Part shown: positions 1 to 7,744 of the stretch, piece by piece
Position numbering within the stretch: the first letter of the stretch is position 1
Layout: each line of letters opens with the position of its first letter
DNA from: Deltaproteobacteria bacterium
GTDB lineage: Bacteria > Myxococcota > JACRCW01 > JAFGSX01
Assembly (NCBI GenBank): GCA_016934455.1
Contig: JAFGSX010000275.1
Location: 1-33,569 of the forward strand
Direction: 5' to 3'
DNA length: 33,569 nt
Notes under the pieces: model-generated
What the model saw: the letters and a program-made list of their open reading frames with translations, nothing else
Told to the model about the DNA's origin: nothing
Database searches by the model: none
Translations under genes and position numbers: made by a program

Positions 1-276
1 ATAGCCGATGGCGCCCTGGGTATCGGCGCCGCAGGAATCCAGCGGCACCATGTGCAGCTCCTTGGACGCCAGCTCCGAGCGGCGCAGGATGAAGCCGACC
101 TGCGGGCCGTTGCCGTGGGTGATCACCAGCCGGTGGCCCTGCTGCAGCAGCGGCGCCACGTGCCTGCAGGTCTCCATCGCCGACACGTACTGGTCGTGCA
201 CGGTCTGGTGCTTGTCGTCGAGAATCAGCGAGTTGCCGCCGACGGCGAGAACGATCAGCTTGCTTTCATCGGACAT
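1..276 (-). CDS. arcC: Carbamate kinase, N-terminal part (cut by window edge)
   Basis: This gene is missing from the ORF track because its stop lies outside the window. The reverse strand reads open for 92 codons from ATG at 276. The protein begins MSDESKLIVLAVGGNSLI, the glycine loop of amino-acid kinases, followed by THGNGPQVG and PLDSCGADTQGAIGY at the cut edge, the arrangement typical of carbamate kinase. The family moves phosphate between carbamoyl phosphate and ADP, giving ATP, carbamate and ammonia, usually at the end of arginine deiminase or purine/allantoin catabolism. A GAGG ribosome site lies a few bases before the ATG. About 200 further residues should lie left of position 1. No arginine deiminase partner is visible on the window side. 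Another amino-acid kinase is possible but less likely given the THGNGPQVG and CGA-TQG motifs. Confidence 0.88.
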   Translation of the reverse strand, partial: MSDESKLIVLAVGGNSLILDDKHQTVHDQYVSAMETCRHVAPLLQQGHRLVITHGNGPQVGFILRRSELASKELHMVPLDSCGADTQGAIGY

Positions 277-360
277 CGGACACCTCTTCCCCCGGAGCAA
301 CGAGGCGTGAGAAATAGCAGATCAGGCGCCGTCAAGCCAAGCGCGCGTTGAGCGGTGTAG

Positions 361-1200
361 TCAGCGCTCCAAGATCCAGCTCATGGCGCAGGCGAAGAGG
401 TCGCTTTGGGTGCTGTGCGACTGGACTTCGAAGCGGGTACGCGCCTTGGAGATCTCGGCCGACAGCCGGTCGACCGCCAGTTGCGCGCGCGCCGTCTCGA
501 CGTCGCGCAAACGCGACTTCTCGACCCCGCCGCTGGCGTTGAACTCGAGGATCTTGTTGAGCTCGTCGGCGTCGAACCAGGTGCCGTGGTCGCGGCAGAC
601 ATCGATGATCACGCCGCTGCGCCGGGCGTAGTTGGTCGGGTTCATCATGCGCTTGCAGACCGGGCACGGGATGTACGCCGTCCGCTGGGGCGGCAGCCGG
701 TCGTTCGCGGCGCCGGGATCGGCCACCGGCAGCGCTTGCGGCGCCACCGACTCGAGCCGCTTGGGCGCGTCGCGGTAGATGTGCTCGAGGGTCTCGTGAT
801 CGAGCCACATGCCCAGGCACTGGCCGCAGACCTCGACCGGATACTCCGAGCAGGTCTGAAAAAAAAGCGGCATTTGGCAGCGCGGGCAGTCGTGCGTCGA
901 GGCGCGCATGGTATCGGCCGTCAGCGGTCGCACGCTGGCGCCGCACTGATCGCAGAACCTGGCCTCCTCGCGCAGCGCGGCAAAGCACTTGGGGCAGTTT
1001 CTGCGGGTCAACTGCGTGTGGCAAAAACGGCAGCGCTGGGCCTTCGCCTCGATCGTGCCGCCGCAGGAGGGACAGCGGATCGCTCCCAGCTCGTGCTCGG
1101 GCACGGTCAACAGCGCGCTGCAGCGGCACTGCAGGGTGGTGCCGGCCGGATAGGATCGCACGTCGTATTGCAGGCCGCAGGCGGTGCAGGAGATGATCAT
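361..1200 (-). CDS. Multi-zinc-ribbon protein with TFIIB-type zinc fingers
   Basis: A 279-residue cytosolic-looking protein made almost entirely of zinc-binding knuckles. CTAC near residue 5 and CRC near 26 open the chain, followed by CPSC, CRFC, CPKC and CDQC (a double zinc-ribbon style stretch to about residue 90). Two larger units follow: CPRC...CGQCLGMWLD, and CPVC...CRDHGTWFDADEL. These last two match the zf-TFIIB type ribbon, in which a CxxC pair and a second Cys pair are followed by a G-x-W-[FL]-D signature. In the second unit the second pair is C-x-D-H, so His may be a ligand. The C-terminal 70 residues are charged and helical. Such proteins are common and mostly uncharacterised; function is not known. 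It is read away from the 1335 lipoprotein, sharing a 134-base divergent upstream region. Confidence 0.85.
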   Translation of the reverse strand: MIISCTACGLQYDVRSYPAGTTLQCRCSALLTVPEHELGAIRCPSCGGTIEAKAQRCRFCHTQLTRRNCPKCFAALREEARFCDQCGASVRPLTADTMRASTHDCPRCQMPLFFQTCSEYPVEVCGQCLGMWLDHETLEHIYRDAPKRLESVAPQALPVADPGAANDRLPPQRTAYIPCPVCKRMMNPTNYARRSGVIIDVCRDHGTWFDADELNKILEFNASGGVEKSRLRDVETARAQLAVDRLSAEISKARTRFEVQSHSTQSDLFACAMSWILER

Positions 1201-1277
1201 CGCGCGACCTCGGGCTGCTGTTTGGCCTCATGCTATCGATGCCGGGCGCGACCCGTCAACGCGCAGCGCTTGGGCGC

Positions 1278-1306
1278 TTGGGGTCGCAGGCGGCTCGCGC
1301 TACAAT
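1278..1306 (+). promoter_or_regulatory. Candidate sigma-70 type promoter for the 1335 lipoprotein
   Basis: TTGGGG, 17 bases, then TACAAT (five of six matches to TATAAT). It sits in the divergent intergenic region 29 bases before the lipoprotein ATG. The -35 half is weak, so this rests mainly on the -10 and the spacing. Confidence 0.4.
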
Positions 1307-1334
1307 CACCGGCTCCGGTTGGAGGCAAGCCCCG

Positions 1335-1688
1335 ATGAGACTCTCCATCTCCATCGCGTCCCTCGTCGCCGCGGCAGCGCTGGTCGCGGCGTGCACCACC
1401 GCCAACGAGCAGGCGCTGACCAGGATGTCCGCGCAGCAGCGCAACTTTCTCGACGAAAAGATCGGCAGACTGCGTCCCGACATGAGCGAGCGCCACGTGA
1501 CCGAGGTGCTCGGGCTGCCGATCCGCGGCGCCGGCGAGCCGCGGGTCTGCTATCAGGCGCCCGGCGACGACCGGCCGACCGAGGTCTGCATCCGCTTCGA
1601 GCTGTACAAGGCCCGCTACGTCGACTGGATCGCGATGGGCGAAAACGGCTTCGAGTACAGCGTGGATCTGCAGCAGCCGGCCAAGTGA
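1335..1688 (+). CDS. Small BamE/SmpA-like lipoprotein
   Basis: A 117-residue predicted lipoprotein. The start at 1335 follows GGAGG by nine bases and gives a short signal peptide (MRLSISIASLVAAAALVAAC) whose LVAAC ending is a good lipobox; the earlier start at 1230 in the track would bury it. The mature part contains LRPDMSERHVTEVLGLPIR, which resembles the helix and hairpin opening of the SmpA/OmlA (BamE) fold, where a lowly conserved 'pGms..eV..lLG.P' segment recurs. Two Cys residues (VCYQ, EVCIRF) may form a disulfide. Likely anchored to a membrane facing the periplasm. The BamE relationship is an inference from one short motif; a role in outer-membrane assembly is not demonstrated. The gene stands alone and converges on the GT2 gene. 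Confidence 0.8.
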   Translation: MRLSISIASLVAAAALVAACTTANEQALTRMSAQQRNFLDEKIGRLRPDMSERHVTEVLGLPIRGAGEPRVCYQAPGDDRPTEVCIRFELYKARYVDWIAMGENGFEYSVDLQQPAK

Positions 1689-1769
1689 TACGAAATTCGG
1701 TTGATTCGGATTGCATTGGCCTGGGTCCCCGAAACAGCGGCAAGTCTTTTTCTCGTCGCTGACGTGCCG

Positions 1770-1800
1770 AAAAAAGCCCAAGCGCCGTCCCCCTCCGGGC
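1770..1800 (-). terminator. Candidate terminator of the GT2 gene
   Basis: On the minus strand GCCC...GGGC closes an imperfect hairpin (GCCCGGAG / CTTGGGC) followed by six T. It lies in the convergent gap 43 bases after the GT2 stop. The stem is imperfect, so confidence is modest. Confidence 0.35.
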
Positions 1801-1842
1801 ATGGTCGAATCAACTGTTTTTTTTTGAGCGGGCAGCGGCGCG

Positions 1843-2583
1843 TTACTTGGGCGGCTGCAGCAAGCGCAGCTCGGTGCTCAGCTTGGACATGTTGCGGACC
1901 ACCGCCGGCACCCGCCGGAACAGATGGATCGGGCTCTTGCGCTGCTCCTCGACGCCGACCGGGATCTCGAGCACCGTGCGGCCCATCTTCTGCGCCCGGA
2001 TCACCAGCTCGGATGCGAACAGATCCTTGTCGAAGACGCAGGCCCCCAGCACCGGCGCCATGCGCTCGCGGTTGAACGCCTTGAGACCGTGGGTGTCGGT
2101 GCCGCGAAAGCCGGTGGCCAGCCGCAGCATGCCGTTGAAGACGCGCGTCGCGACCTTGCGCACCAGCGGCCGCCGATCGTCCGAGCCCGGCAGCGCCTTG
2201 CTGCCGATGACCAGATCGACCGATCCCTCGCGCAGCAGCGCCAGCGCGCGGGTGTAGAAGCCGACGTCGCACAGGTCGATCTCGTCGCACACGACGTAGT
2301 GGCCGCGGGCGATGACGGCGCCGCTCTTGAGCGCCTTGCCGTAGTTGGGTTCGGACGTCTCGATGATCACCAGCTCGGGGATGTCCGACTCGAGCAACCG
2401 GGCGACCATCACGGTGCGGTCGATGCAGCCGTTGGCGCTGAGGATCAGCTCGAAGTCGAGGCGGATATGCCGCAGCTTCTCGGCCAGCCCGCGCAGCGCC
2501 CACTCGACGGTGGCCTCCTCGTTGTAAACCGGGATCACGACCGAGACCTCGGGCATGTTGGCGCGTCGCTTCGGCTTTATCAT
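1843..2583 (-). CDS. GT2 family glycosyltransferase (dolichyl-phosphate mannosyltransferase type)
   Basis: A 246-residue protein with the GT-A fold opening VSVVIPVYNEEATVEWAL, the nucleotide-sugar binding start of family 2 glycosyltransferases. VVCDEIDLCD near residue 100 occupies the place of the usual DxD metal motif, here in the form DEID. RGTDTHGLKAFNRE and the late LEIPVGVEEQRKS match the DPM1/polyprenyl-phosphate hexose synthase branch. There is no transmembrane tail, so it is probably a soluble or peripheral enzyme that loads a sugar onto a lipid carrier or lipid acceptor. GGAGAG sits about seven bases before ATG 2583, supporting that start over the internal ATG nine codons in. Acceptor and donor cannot be told from the sequence. 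The GT-C protein at 24151 could use a lipid-linked sugar of this kind, but that is only a guess. Confidence 0.85.
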   Translation of the reverse strand: MIKPKRRANMPEVSVVIPVYNEEATVEWALRGLAEKLRHIRLDFELILSANGCIDRTVMVARLLESDIPELVIIETSEPNYGKALKSGAVIARGHYVVCDEIDLCDVGFYTRALALLREGSVDLVIGSKALPGSDDRRPLVRKVATRVFNGMLRLATGFRGTDTHGLKAFNRERMAPVLGACVFDKDLFASELVIRAQKMGRTVLEIPVGVEEQRKSPIHLFRRVPAVVRNMSKLSTELRLLQPPK

Positions 2584-2637
2584 GCGCTTCTCTCCGAATC
2601 TCCGGTGGCCACCATTACCATCGATGGCGGACAGCGG

Positions 2638-4554
2638 CTAGCTCTTGCGCGCCAGAAGCTCGGACATCATGGTCTGATACTCTTTGGCGGGGTAGAGCTC
2701 CATCGCCATCTCGAGCGCCTCGCGCACCAGCTTGAACTCGCCGCGCAGCGACGCCAGCTCGGCGTGGCGCGCCAGGATGCTGGAGGCCGACTTGTAATCG
2801 ATCTGGCCGAGCGCGGCGCGCGCCTGCTTGCGGCCCTCGCGGTCGGCGATCATGTTGTGGGCCTTCTCGACGGCGTTCATGACCTTGTGCGCCAGCTCCG
2901 GCGCGTGCTTGACCAGCGGGCTCGACGGCCCGAAGCGATCGCGCCGCTTCTGCAACTTCTCGCGCAGCACGTTGGGGTGCTCGGACCAGTGCATGCCCAG
3001 CACATCGAACACGTTGGCCTCGAGCAGCCGTTCGCATTCGGCCTCGAACTGGACCCGCGGATCCTGATTGGAATTGTAACGGGCGTCGTCGAGGAATTCG
3101 ATAAGCTGGTAGATGATAAAGATGTAGACCAGGCGCACGGTGGAGGGCCGCAGCATGCCGGCCACCCGCATCATCTCGGACAGATCGCGCGTGCCGTCGA
3201 GCACCACGTCGAGAAAGCGCGCCTCCTTGGGCTCGAGCTTGAGCCCGTACAGGGCGGGCGATTTCTGCGGCACCGGTACCGGGTAGCGGCTCCAGAGCGG
3301 CCCGAGGGAGACCTCGAGGTCCTGGGTGCGCGGCTCGCGCAGCGTTCGCCGCAGCAGCTCGTTGACGATGCCGCGCGGATCGCGCGGATGCTTGTCGGAC
3401 TTGATGCGGTCGGGCAGCACCGGCGCCATCGAGATCGTTCCGCGCGGGATCAGGACGACGCGCAGCAGCGCTTCCTTGTCCTCGTCGCTGATCATCATGG
3501 CGCCCGAGCGAAACGGGATCTCGATCTTTTCCTGACCGCACTCGACCTTGAAGGTGCCGATCGCGCGCAGCTTTCCCAGGGTGTAGAGCACCTCGATCAG
3601 CGTCGACTTGGTGGCCGGCCGAGGGTCGGGCGGCGCGGCGAGGTTGAGCTGCAAGATCGCCGGCGGCGAGTCGGGATTTTGCATCGGCCGCGGCGGGAGC
3701 GTCACCCCGCTCGAAACGCCGGCCGGGCGCAGCGCGCCCGCTGTCGAAGCTGACCCCGCGACCCCGGTCGCGGTCGGCGGTTCGCGCATGCGCTTGAGCT
3801 GTTCGATCACCTGAAAGGGCTGGCTGAAGATCAGGGCGGCCCGGTTGCCCTGGGCAAAGACGACCTGGGCCGTCAGCTCCTCGCCCGGCGCGCCCCCGGA
3901 GAGCGCGATCCTCACGTTGAGACTGCCAAAGCCGGGCGCTCCGCCGACGGCATCGACCATGAAACCGCCGGTCTTCTGCAGCTCGTCCTGCACCGCGTCG
4001 ATGGCGGCGACGTTGGCAAACGCGATGGTGTCGTTGACCAGCGTCGGTGTCGGCGCCGGTGGTTGAGCCGGCGCGGTTGGCTGAACCGGCGCCGGTGGTT
4101 GAGCAGGCGCGGGCGGCATCTCGGCCGGCGGCGTCACTGGCACCGCCGTGTCCTGCAACAGGATCGGCTCCGGCACCGGCGCGGCTCTCTCCGGCGCTGC
4201 GATAGCCGGTGATGGCGACGGGGCCGTCGCGGCCTTCAGGCGCGTCTCGAGGCTGTCGGCCAGAACTTGAAGCTGATCGCGCACGTGGTCTTCCGCGCTG
4301 ACCACCGACAGCAGCGAAAGCTCGCCGCGCTGGCCGACCATCTGTACCTGTGCGATGACGCGGTCGTCGATGCCGGGGACCTCGATCTCCATCGCAAACG
4401 GCTGCAGCGGTGTCAGCGGCGCGATCGATCGCACGGCGATCGCGCCGCGGTTGAATGACCTGCGAAAGACGTCGAGAAATGCCTCGGCGCTGGCAAAGCG
4501 CAGCACACCGCCCTCGAGCACCGGATGCGGAGATGTGGAGCCGGTCGCGACCAC
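2638..4554 (-). CDS. PilZ-like, DUF4388-like and degenerate J-domain protein
   Basis: A protein of about 638 residues with a mosaic plan. Residues 16-90 look like a PilZ-type beta barrel (FASAEAFLDVFRRSFNRGAIAV). Residues 110-175 are a Pro/Ala/Gln linker. Next is a second PilZ-like unit around VQDELQKTGGFMVDAVGG. A DUF4388-like segment (STLIEVLYTLGKLRAIGTFKV) follows, and the C-terminus contains FDVLGMHWSEHP...RRDRFGPSSP...AVEKAHNMIADREGRKQAR, with the helix pattern of a DnaJ J-domain but no HPD tripeptide. The PilZ-like units lack a clear RxxxR plus [DN]xSxxG pair, so c-di-GMP binding is doubtful. Such combinations are known from Myxococcota regulators. The track start at 4644 is TTG; I prefer GTG at 4554, just before the first domain, but the ribosome site is weak. 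Function unknown, probably a cytosolic scaffold or regulator. Confidence 0.7.
   Translation of the reverse strand: MVATGSTSPHPVLEGGVLRFASAEAFLDVFRRSFNRGAIAVRSIAPLTPLQPFAMEIEVPGIDDRVIAQVQMVGQRGELSLLSVVSAEDHVRDQLQVLADSLETRLKAATAPSPSPAIAAPERAAPVPEPILLQDTAVPVTPPAEMPPAPAQPPAPVQPTAPAQPPAPTPTLVNDTIAFANVAAIDAVQDELQKTGGFMVDAVGGAPGFGSLNVRIALSGGAPGEELTAQVVFAQGNRAALIFSQPFQVIEQLKRMREPPTATGVAGSASTAGALRPAGVSSGVTLPPRPMQNPDSPPAILQLNLAAPPDPRPATKSTLIEVLYTLGKLRAIGTFKVECGQEKIEIPFRSGAMMISDEDKEALLRVVLIPRGTISMAPVLPDRIKSDKHPRDPRGIVNELLRRTLREPRTQDLEVSLGPLWSRYPVPVPQKSPALYGLKLEPKEARFLDVVLDGTRDLSEMMRVAGMLRPSTVRLVYIFIIYQLIEFLDDARYNSNQDPRVQFEAECERLLEANVFDVLGMHWSEHPNVLREKLQKRRDRFGPSSPLVKHAPELAHKVMNAVEKAHNMIADREGRKQARAALGQIDYKSASSILARHAELASLRGEFKLVREALEMAMELYPAKEYQTMMSELLARKS
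4051..4104. repeat. 18-base direct repeat in the Pro/Ala linker
   Basis: The string cggcgccggtggttgagc occurs at 4051-4068 and again at 4087-4104, a 36-base period. It encodes the PAQPPAP-type linker of the overlapping PilZ-like gene and looks like a coding minisatellite rather than a regulatory element. Confidence 0.75.
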
Positions 4555-4665
4555 GCGCTGACCCCGTTTCGTCGTCGGGGCAACCCACCCCTTTACGCGA
4601 GCATGGTAGCAGCTCGCCCTGGTGAGATAAACAGCGAGCCCCAACCCGGCCGGCCCAAAGCGGCG

Positions 4666-5580
4666 TCAGCGCGGCGCGGTTGCCTCCTCGAGCAACACCA
4701 GCCGCCCCGGCTCGAGTCGCGCCCGCACGCCCACCGGCAGCGCGCTGTTGGGTGCGCGGTGGCCGATCGCCAGCCCGCGCACCACCGGCACGCCGATCTC
4801 CATCAGCCCCCGCGCCAACGCGTCGCCGGCGACGATGCTGCCGTCCGGTTCGTCGCAGTCGACAAAGTCGCCGAGCGCGATCGCGGCCACGCCTGCGAGC
4901 ACGCCGGCCAGCCGAAGCTGGGTCCACAGCCGGTCGATGCGGTACGGGCGCTCTCCGGTCTCCTCGACGCACAGGATGCAGCCGTCGAGGCGCGGGCAAT
5001 AGGGCGTGCCCGCCAGATGGGCCAGCAGGGTGAGATTGCTGACGTAGAGCGGGCCTTCGACCGGCGCGCGCAGGCCGACGCTGTCGAGCGGATAGCCGAG
5101 GCCGTTCACCTCCGCGCTCAGCAGCCGCCACAGCAGCTCGCGGCTGGCTGCCGGCTCGTCGGCGAGAGAGGTGACCACCGGGCCGTGCAGCGCGACGCAG
5201 CGAAAGCGCTCGTACCAGATCGCGATCAGGGCGCTGATGTCCGAAAAACCGATCAGCAGCTTGGGTCCGCTCCTGACCGCGCTGGCGATGCGCGGCAGGA
5301 TCCGGCTGGAGCCGTAGCCGCCGCGGGCGCACCAGATGGCGGCCACCGCCGGGTCGGCCAACGCCTCGGCCAGGTCCTGGGCGCGCGCCTCGTCGTCGCC
5401 GGCCAGATAGGCGCTGCTGGAGAAGGCGCCGGCGGGAACCTCGACCTGCAGCCCCCAGCCGGTGAGCACGTCCCTTCCGCGCTCGAACCTGGCGCGATCG
5501 AACGGGCTGGCGGGCGCGACGACGCGAACCCGGTCGCCCGGCCGCAGGCGCGGCGGGCGAGCGATGTCGGTGTGCGGCAT
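4666..5580 (-). CDS. ldcA: LD-carboxypeptidase (muramoyltetrapeptide carboxypeptidase, S66)
   Basis: A 304-residue enzyme of peptidase family S66, which removes the terminal D-alanine from murein tetrapeptides during cell-wall recycling in the cytoplasm. The family signatures are all present: CARGGYGSSRIL near residue 84, the nucleophile in GFSDISAL (Ser about 113), the catalytic glutamate in VEETGERPYRIDR (about 206) and the histidine in GHRAPN (about 274), giving the expected Ser-Glu-His order. Length is normal for the family (about 300). The opening RPPRLRPGDRVRVVAPASP matches the family's conserved N-terminus, so ATG 5580 is the likely start. No signal peptide is present, consistent with a recycling enzyme. 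It is read divergently from the secreted metallophosphatase-like gene. MccF-type immunity proteins share this fold, but no microcin genes are nearby. Confidence 0.9.
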   Translation of the reverse strand: MPHTDIARPPRLRPGDRVRVVAPASPFDRARFERGRDVLTGWGLQVEVPAGAFSSSAYLAGDDEARAQDLAEALADPAVAAIWCARGGYGSSRILPRIASAVRSGPKLLIGFSDISALIAIWYERFRCVALHGPVVTSLADEPAASRELLWRLLSAEVNGLGYPLDSVGLRAPVEGPLYVSNLTLLAHLAGTPYCPRLDGCILCVEETGERPYRIDRLWTQLRLAGVLAGVAAIALGDFVDCDEPDGSIVAGDALARGLMEIGVPVVRGLAIGHRAPNSALPVGVRARLEPGRLVLLEEATAPR

Positions 5581-5623
5581 GAGCGCTCCGGCGTGCGCGC
5601 GTCAGCGCGCGCCGGCCTCCGTC

Positions 5624-5653
5624 TTACCAAAGGCTCCGGCCCCGCGATATAGT
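5624..5653 (+). promoter_or_regulatory. Candidate sigma-70 type promoter for the 5691 gene
   Basis: TTACCA, 18 bases, TATAGT, ending 37 bases before the ATG at 5691. The match is four of six and five of six. It lies in the 110-base divergent region shared with ldcA. Confidence 0.4.
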
Positions 5654-5690
5654 CGAAAACGGCCGCGCCGCGCGGCCACCAGGGGGTACC

Positions 5691-6716
5691 ATGTGGGCGT
5701 GGATCCTGAGCGCAGCGCTGCTGGCGCCGGCGCAACCGATCGACGCGCCGGTGGCCGATACGCAGCCGGCGCCGAGCACCTGGAGCGCATTCGAGGAGCG
5801 CTACCTGCTCGAATGCCGGGCGCCGGTCGGAATCAGCGTCGAGCCGGTCGTGCGCACCGTGCGCGGCGTCAAATACCGAATCGAGGGCAGCCGGGTGGTT
5901 CGCGAGGGCGCCGCGCCCAAGCGGATAGTGGTCGGCATTCTCTCTGCGCTCAAGGACGTGACGCCGGAGACCCGCGCCAACGTGCAGCGGGCGGTCGCCG
6001 CTTTCAAGCGCGCCCGGGTCGACATCGTGGTCGCCAACGGCGACGTCGCTCTCAACGAGTTCGATCTCGAGGAGGCGATGAAGCTGCTCGGCCAGACCGG
6101 CTTTCCCACCTTCGTGCTGATCGGCAACTCCGAGGGCCGCGGCGCTTTCAACCGCGCCTTTACGCTGGCCGAGAAGGAGTACCCCAACCTGTTCAACATC
6201 AACTGGGTGCGCCACGTCGACCTGGGTGTCGTCGATCTGGTCTCGCTCGCCGGCTACTACAACCGGCCGTTCATCCACCAGAAGTCGGGCTGCCACCTGG
6301 CGCCCGAGGACGTCGAGGAGACCGGCCGGCTGGTCGACCAGCTCAACGCCAAGGGGCGCACCGTGGTGGTGGTGTCGCACGCGCCGCCCAAGTCGCGCGG
6401 CGCCGACGCCATCGACCGCGCCGAACAGTTCGGCAACGTCGGCGATCCCGAGATCCTCAAGCTGATCGACGAGCGCAAGATCCGGTTCGGGCTGTTCGGC
6501 CACATCCTCGAGGCCGGCGGCCGCGCGTCGAGCGATGTCCGGCTGGGCAAGCCGGCCAAGCCCAAGAAGAAGCACCCGCAGCTCTACGTCAATGCCGGCG
6601 CAGCCTCGGCGATGCCGTGGCAACTGCTCGGCGGCAAGACCGCGCGCGGCATGGCCATGATCGTCACCATCGAGGCCAGCGGTGCGAGCTACGAGGTGCT
6701 GCGCCTGCGCAAGTGA
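5691..6716 (+). CDS. Secreted metallophosphatase-like protein lacking the first metal motif
   Basis: A 341-residue protein with a short hydrophobic N-terminus (MWAWILSAALLAPAQP) that reads as a signal peptide. The body follows the calcineurin-like phosphoesterase order: ANGDVALNE (GD, about 117), LIGNSEGRG (GN, about 145, in the place of GNHE/D), VVVSHAPP (His about 230) and GLFGHILEAGGR (GH, about 271). The first motif of the family, DxH, is absent: the strand at residues 78-90 reads RIVVGILSALKDV. GNH is also altered to GNS. Several binuclear-metal ligands are therefore missing, and the protein may be catalytically impaired or use a different metal site. Probably periplasmic. It converges with the SDR gene with only 18 bases between stops. 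Confidence 0.75.
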   Translation: MWAWILSAALLAPAQPIDAPVADTQPAPSTWSAFEERYLLECRAPVGISVEPVVRTVRGVKYRIEGSRVVREGAAPKRIVVGILSALKDVTPETRANVQRAVAAFKRARVDIVVANGDVALNEFDLEEAMKLLGQTGFPTFVLIGNSEGRGAFNRAFTLAEKEYPNLFNINWVRHVDLGVVDLVSLAGYYNRPFIHQKSGCHLAPEDVEETGRLVDQLNAKGRTVVVVSHAPPKSRGADAIDRAEQFGNVGDPEILKLIDERKIRFGLFGHILEAGGRASSDVRLGKPAKPKKKHPQLYVNAGAASAMPWQLLGGKTARGMAMIVTIEASGASYEVLRLRK

Positions 6717-6734
6717 TTGCGCCGAGCAACGCGC

Positions 6735-7664
6735 TCAGGGCGCGTTGAGGCTGTCGACGACGCCGGCCAGATCGACCTCCGGCCGGTAGCACAGCTCGCG
6801 CCGCGCGCGCTGGTCGTCCACCAGGCAGCTATAGAGGATGTGCACCAGCTCGGGCGGCGGAAAGTCGACCAGCCGCAGCTTCCAGAGCGCGTTGAGCGCG
6901 CCCTGTGCGACCAGCTTGGGCACCGGGATGCTGCTGCGGCCGAGCTCGCGCAGCAGCGTCGACAGCGGCGCCACGCCGGGGCCGGCGAGGTTGTAGATGC
7001 CGCGCGCTCCGCGCTTGAGCGCGAGCCGCATGGCGGCGATGACGTCGTCGCTGTGAACAAGCTGGATCAGCGGATCGAACCCCAGCAGCGTCACCACCGG
7101 ATCCTGTCGCAAGTAGCTGGTGGGGCCGTTGCGGATGCCAGGTCCGACGAGGTGCACCGGCCGCAGCACCACCACCTCGAGGGCCGGGTGCTTCCAGAAG
7201 AACGACTGCACCAGCAGGTCGACCGCGATCAGATCCTGGATCCCGGCGTACGCCTGCGACGCCATCAGCGGCGCGTCCTCGGTGTGGTAGCCGCCCGCCT
7301 CGGGTCGCGGCCCGTAGATGTTGGCCGAGGAGAGAAAGACGAACTTGCGCACGCCGTACTTGTGGCAGTACTCCAGCAGCTTGGTCGTGCCCCACAGGTT
7401 GAAGCTGTAGTGCAGGCTCATGTCGGCGCGCGGGTCGTGTATGAAATTGAGGTGGATCACCGCGTCGAGATCGCGGCGGCGAAAGAGGTTCTCGGCCGCC
7501 TTGCGCCGAATATCGACCTGGTGGAAGGCCACGTCCCGCGGCAGATCGGGCAGCGGCCGGCGGTCGATGCCGACGACGTCGAAGTCGCGGTGAAAGCTGC
7601 GCGTCAGCAGGCGGCCGAGGTTGCCGGCCATGCCGGTGATGAGAATGCGCTGGCGCGCGGCCAT
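6735..7664 (-). CDS. NAD-dependent epimerase/dehydratase (extended SDR family)
   Basis: A 309-residue Rossmann-fold protein. It opens ILITGMAGNLGRLL, the GxxGxxG dinucleotide site of extended short-chain dehydrogenases, and has FLSSANIYGP where the family's catalytic Ser/Thr strand lies. The usual YxxxK pair is not intact: the segment reads SQAYAGIQDLIAVD, with Gln in the Lys position. LRPVHLVGPG follows as in sugar-nucleotide epimerases. AAAGGACAGCCG before ATG 7664 provides a ribosome site and fixes the start; the 480-residue track ORF is an artefact of reading through into the next gene. Next to an acyltransferase and in an envelope-related stretch, it could modify a nucleotide sugar or a lipid head group, but the substrate is unknown. 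Confidence 0.82.
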   Translation of the reverse strand: MAARQRILITGMAGNLGRLLTRSFHRDFDVVGIDRRPLPDLPRDVAFHQVDIRRKAAENLFRRRDLDAVIHLNFIHDPRADMSLHYSFNLWGTTKLLEYCHKYGVRKFVFLSSANIYGPRPEAGGYHTEDAPLMASQAYAGIQDLIAVDLLVQSFFWKHPALEVVVLRPVHLVGPGIRNGPTSYLRQDPVVTLLGFDPLIQLVHSDDVIAAMRLALKRGARGIYNLAGPGVAPLSTLLRELGRSSIPVPKLVAQGALNALWKLRLVDFPPPELVHILYSCLVDDQRARRELCYRPEVDLAGVVDSLNAP

Positions 7665-7703
7665 CGGCTGTCCTTTCCGGAGGGGTCGTCGGGCGCCCCC
7701 TCT

Positions 7704-7726
7704 CCCGACGGAGCGAGTCCGTCGGG
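7704..7726. repeat. Intergenic hairpin flanked by C/G runs
   Basis: CCCGACGGA-gcgag-TCCGTCGGG is a perfect 9-base inverted repeat with a 5-base loop, between the acyltransferase and SDR genes. It is flanked by GGGCGCCCCC on one side and GGGCCCCCACCCCG on the other. There is no T run, so a classical intrinsic terminator is unlikely; it could be a REP-like dispersed element or a transcript-stabilising hairpin. Confidence 0.6.
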
Positions 7727-7744
7727 GCCCCCACCCCGCCAGCA

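Noticed and set aside
1924-3753. 609-residue plus-strand ORF
   Set aside because: Antisense shadow of the GT2 and PilZ-like genes.
2615-5332. 905-residue minus-strand ORF
   Set aside because: Shifted-frame shadow of the PilZ-like and ldcA genes, Arg/Ala-rich without motifs.
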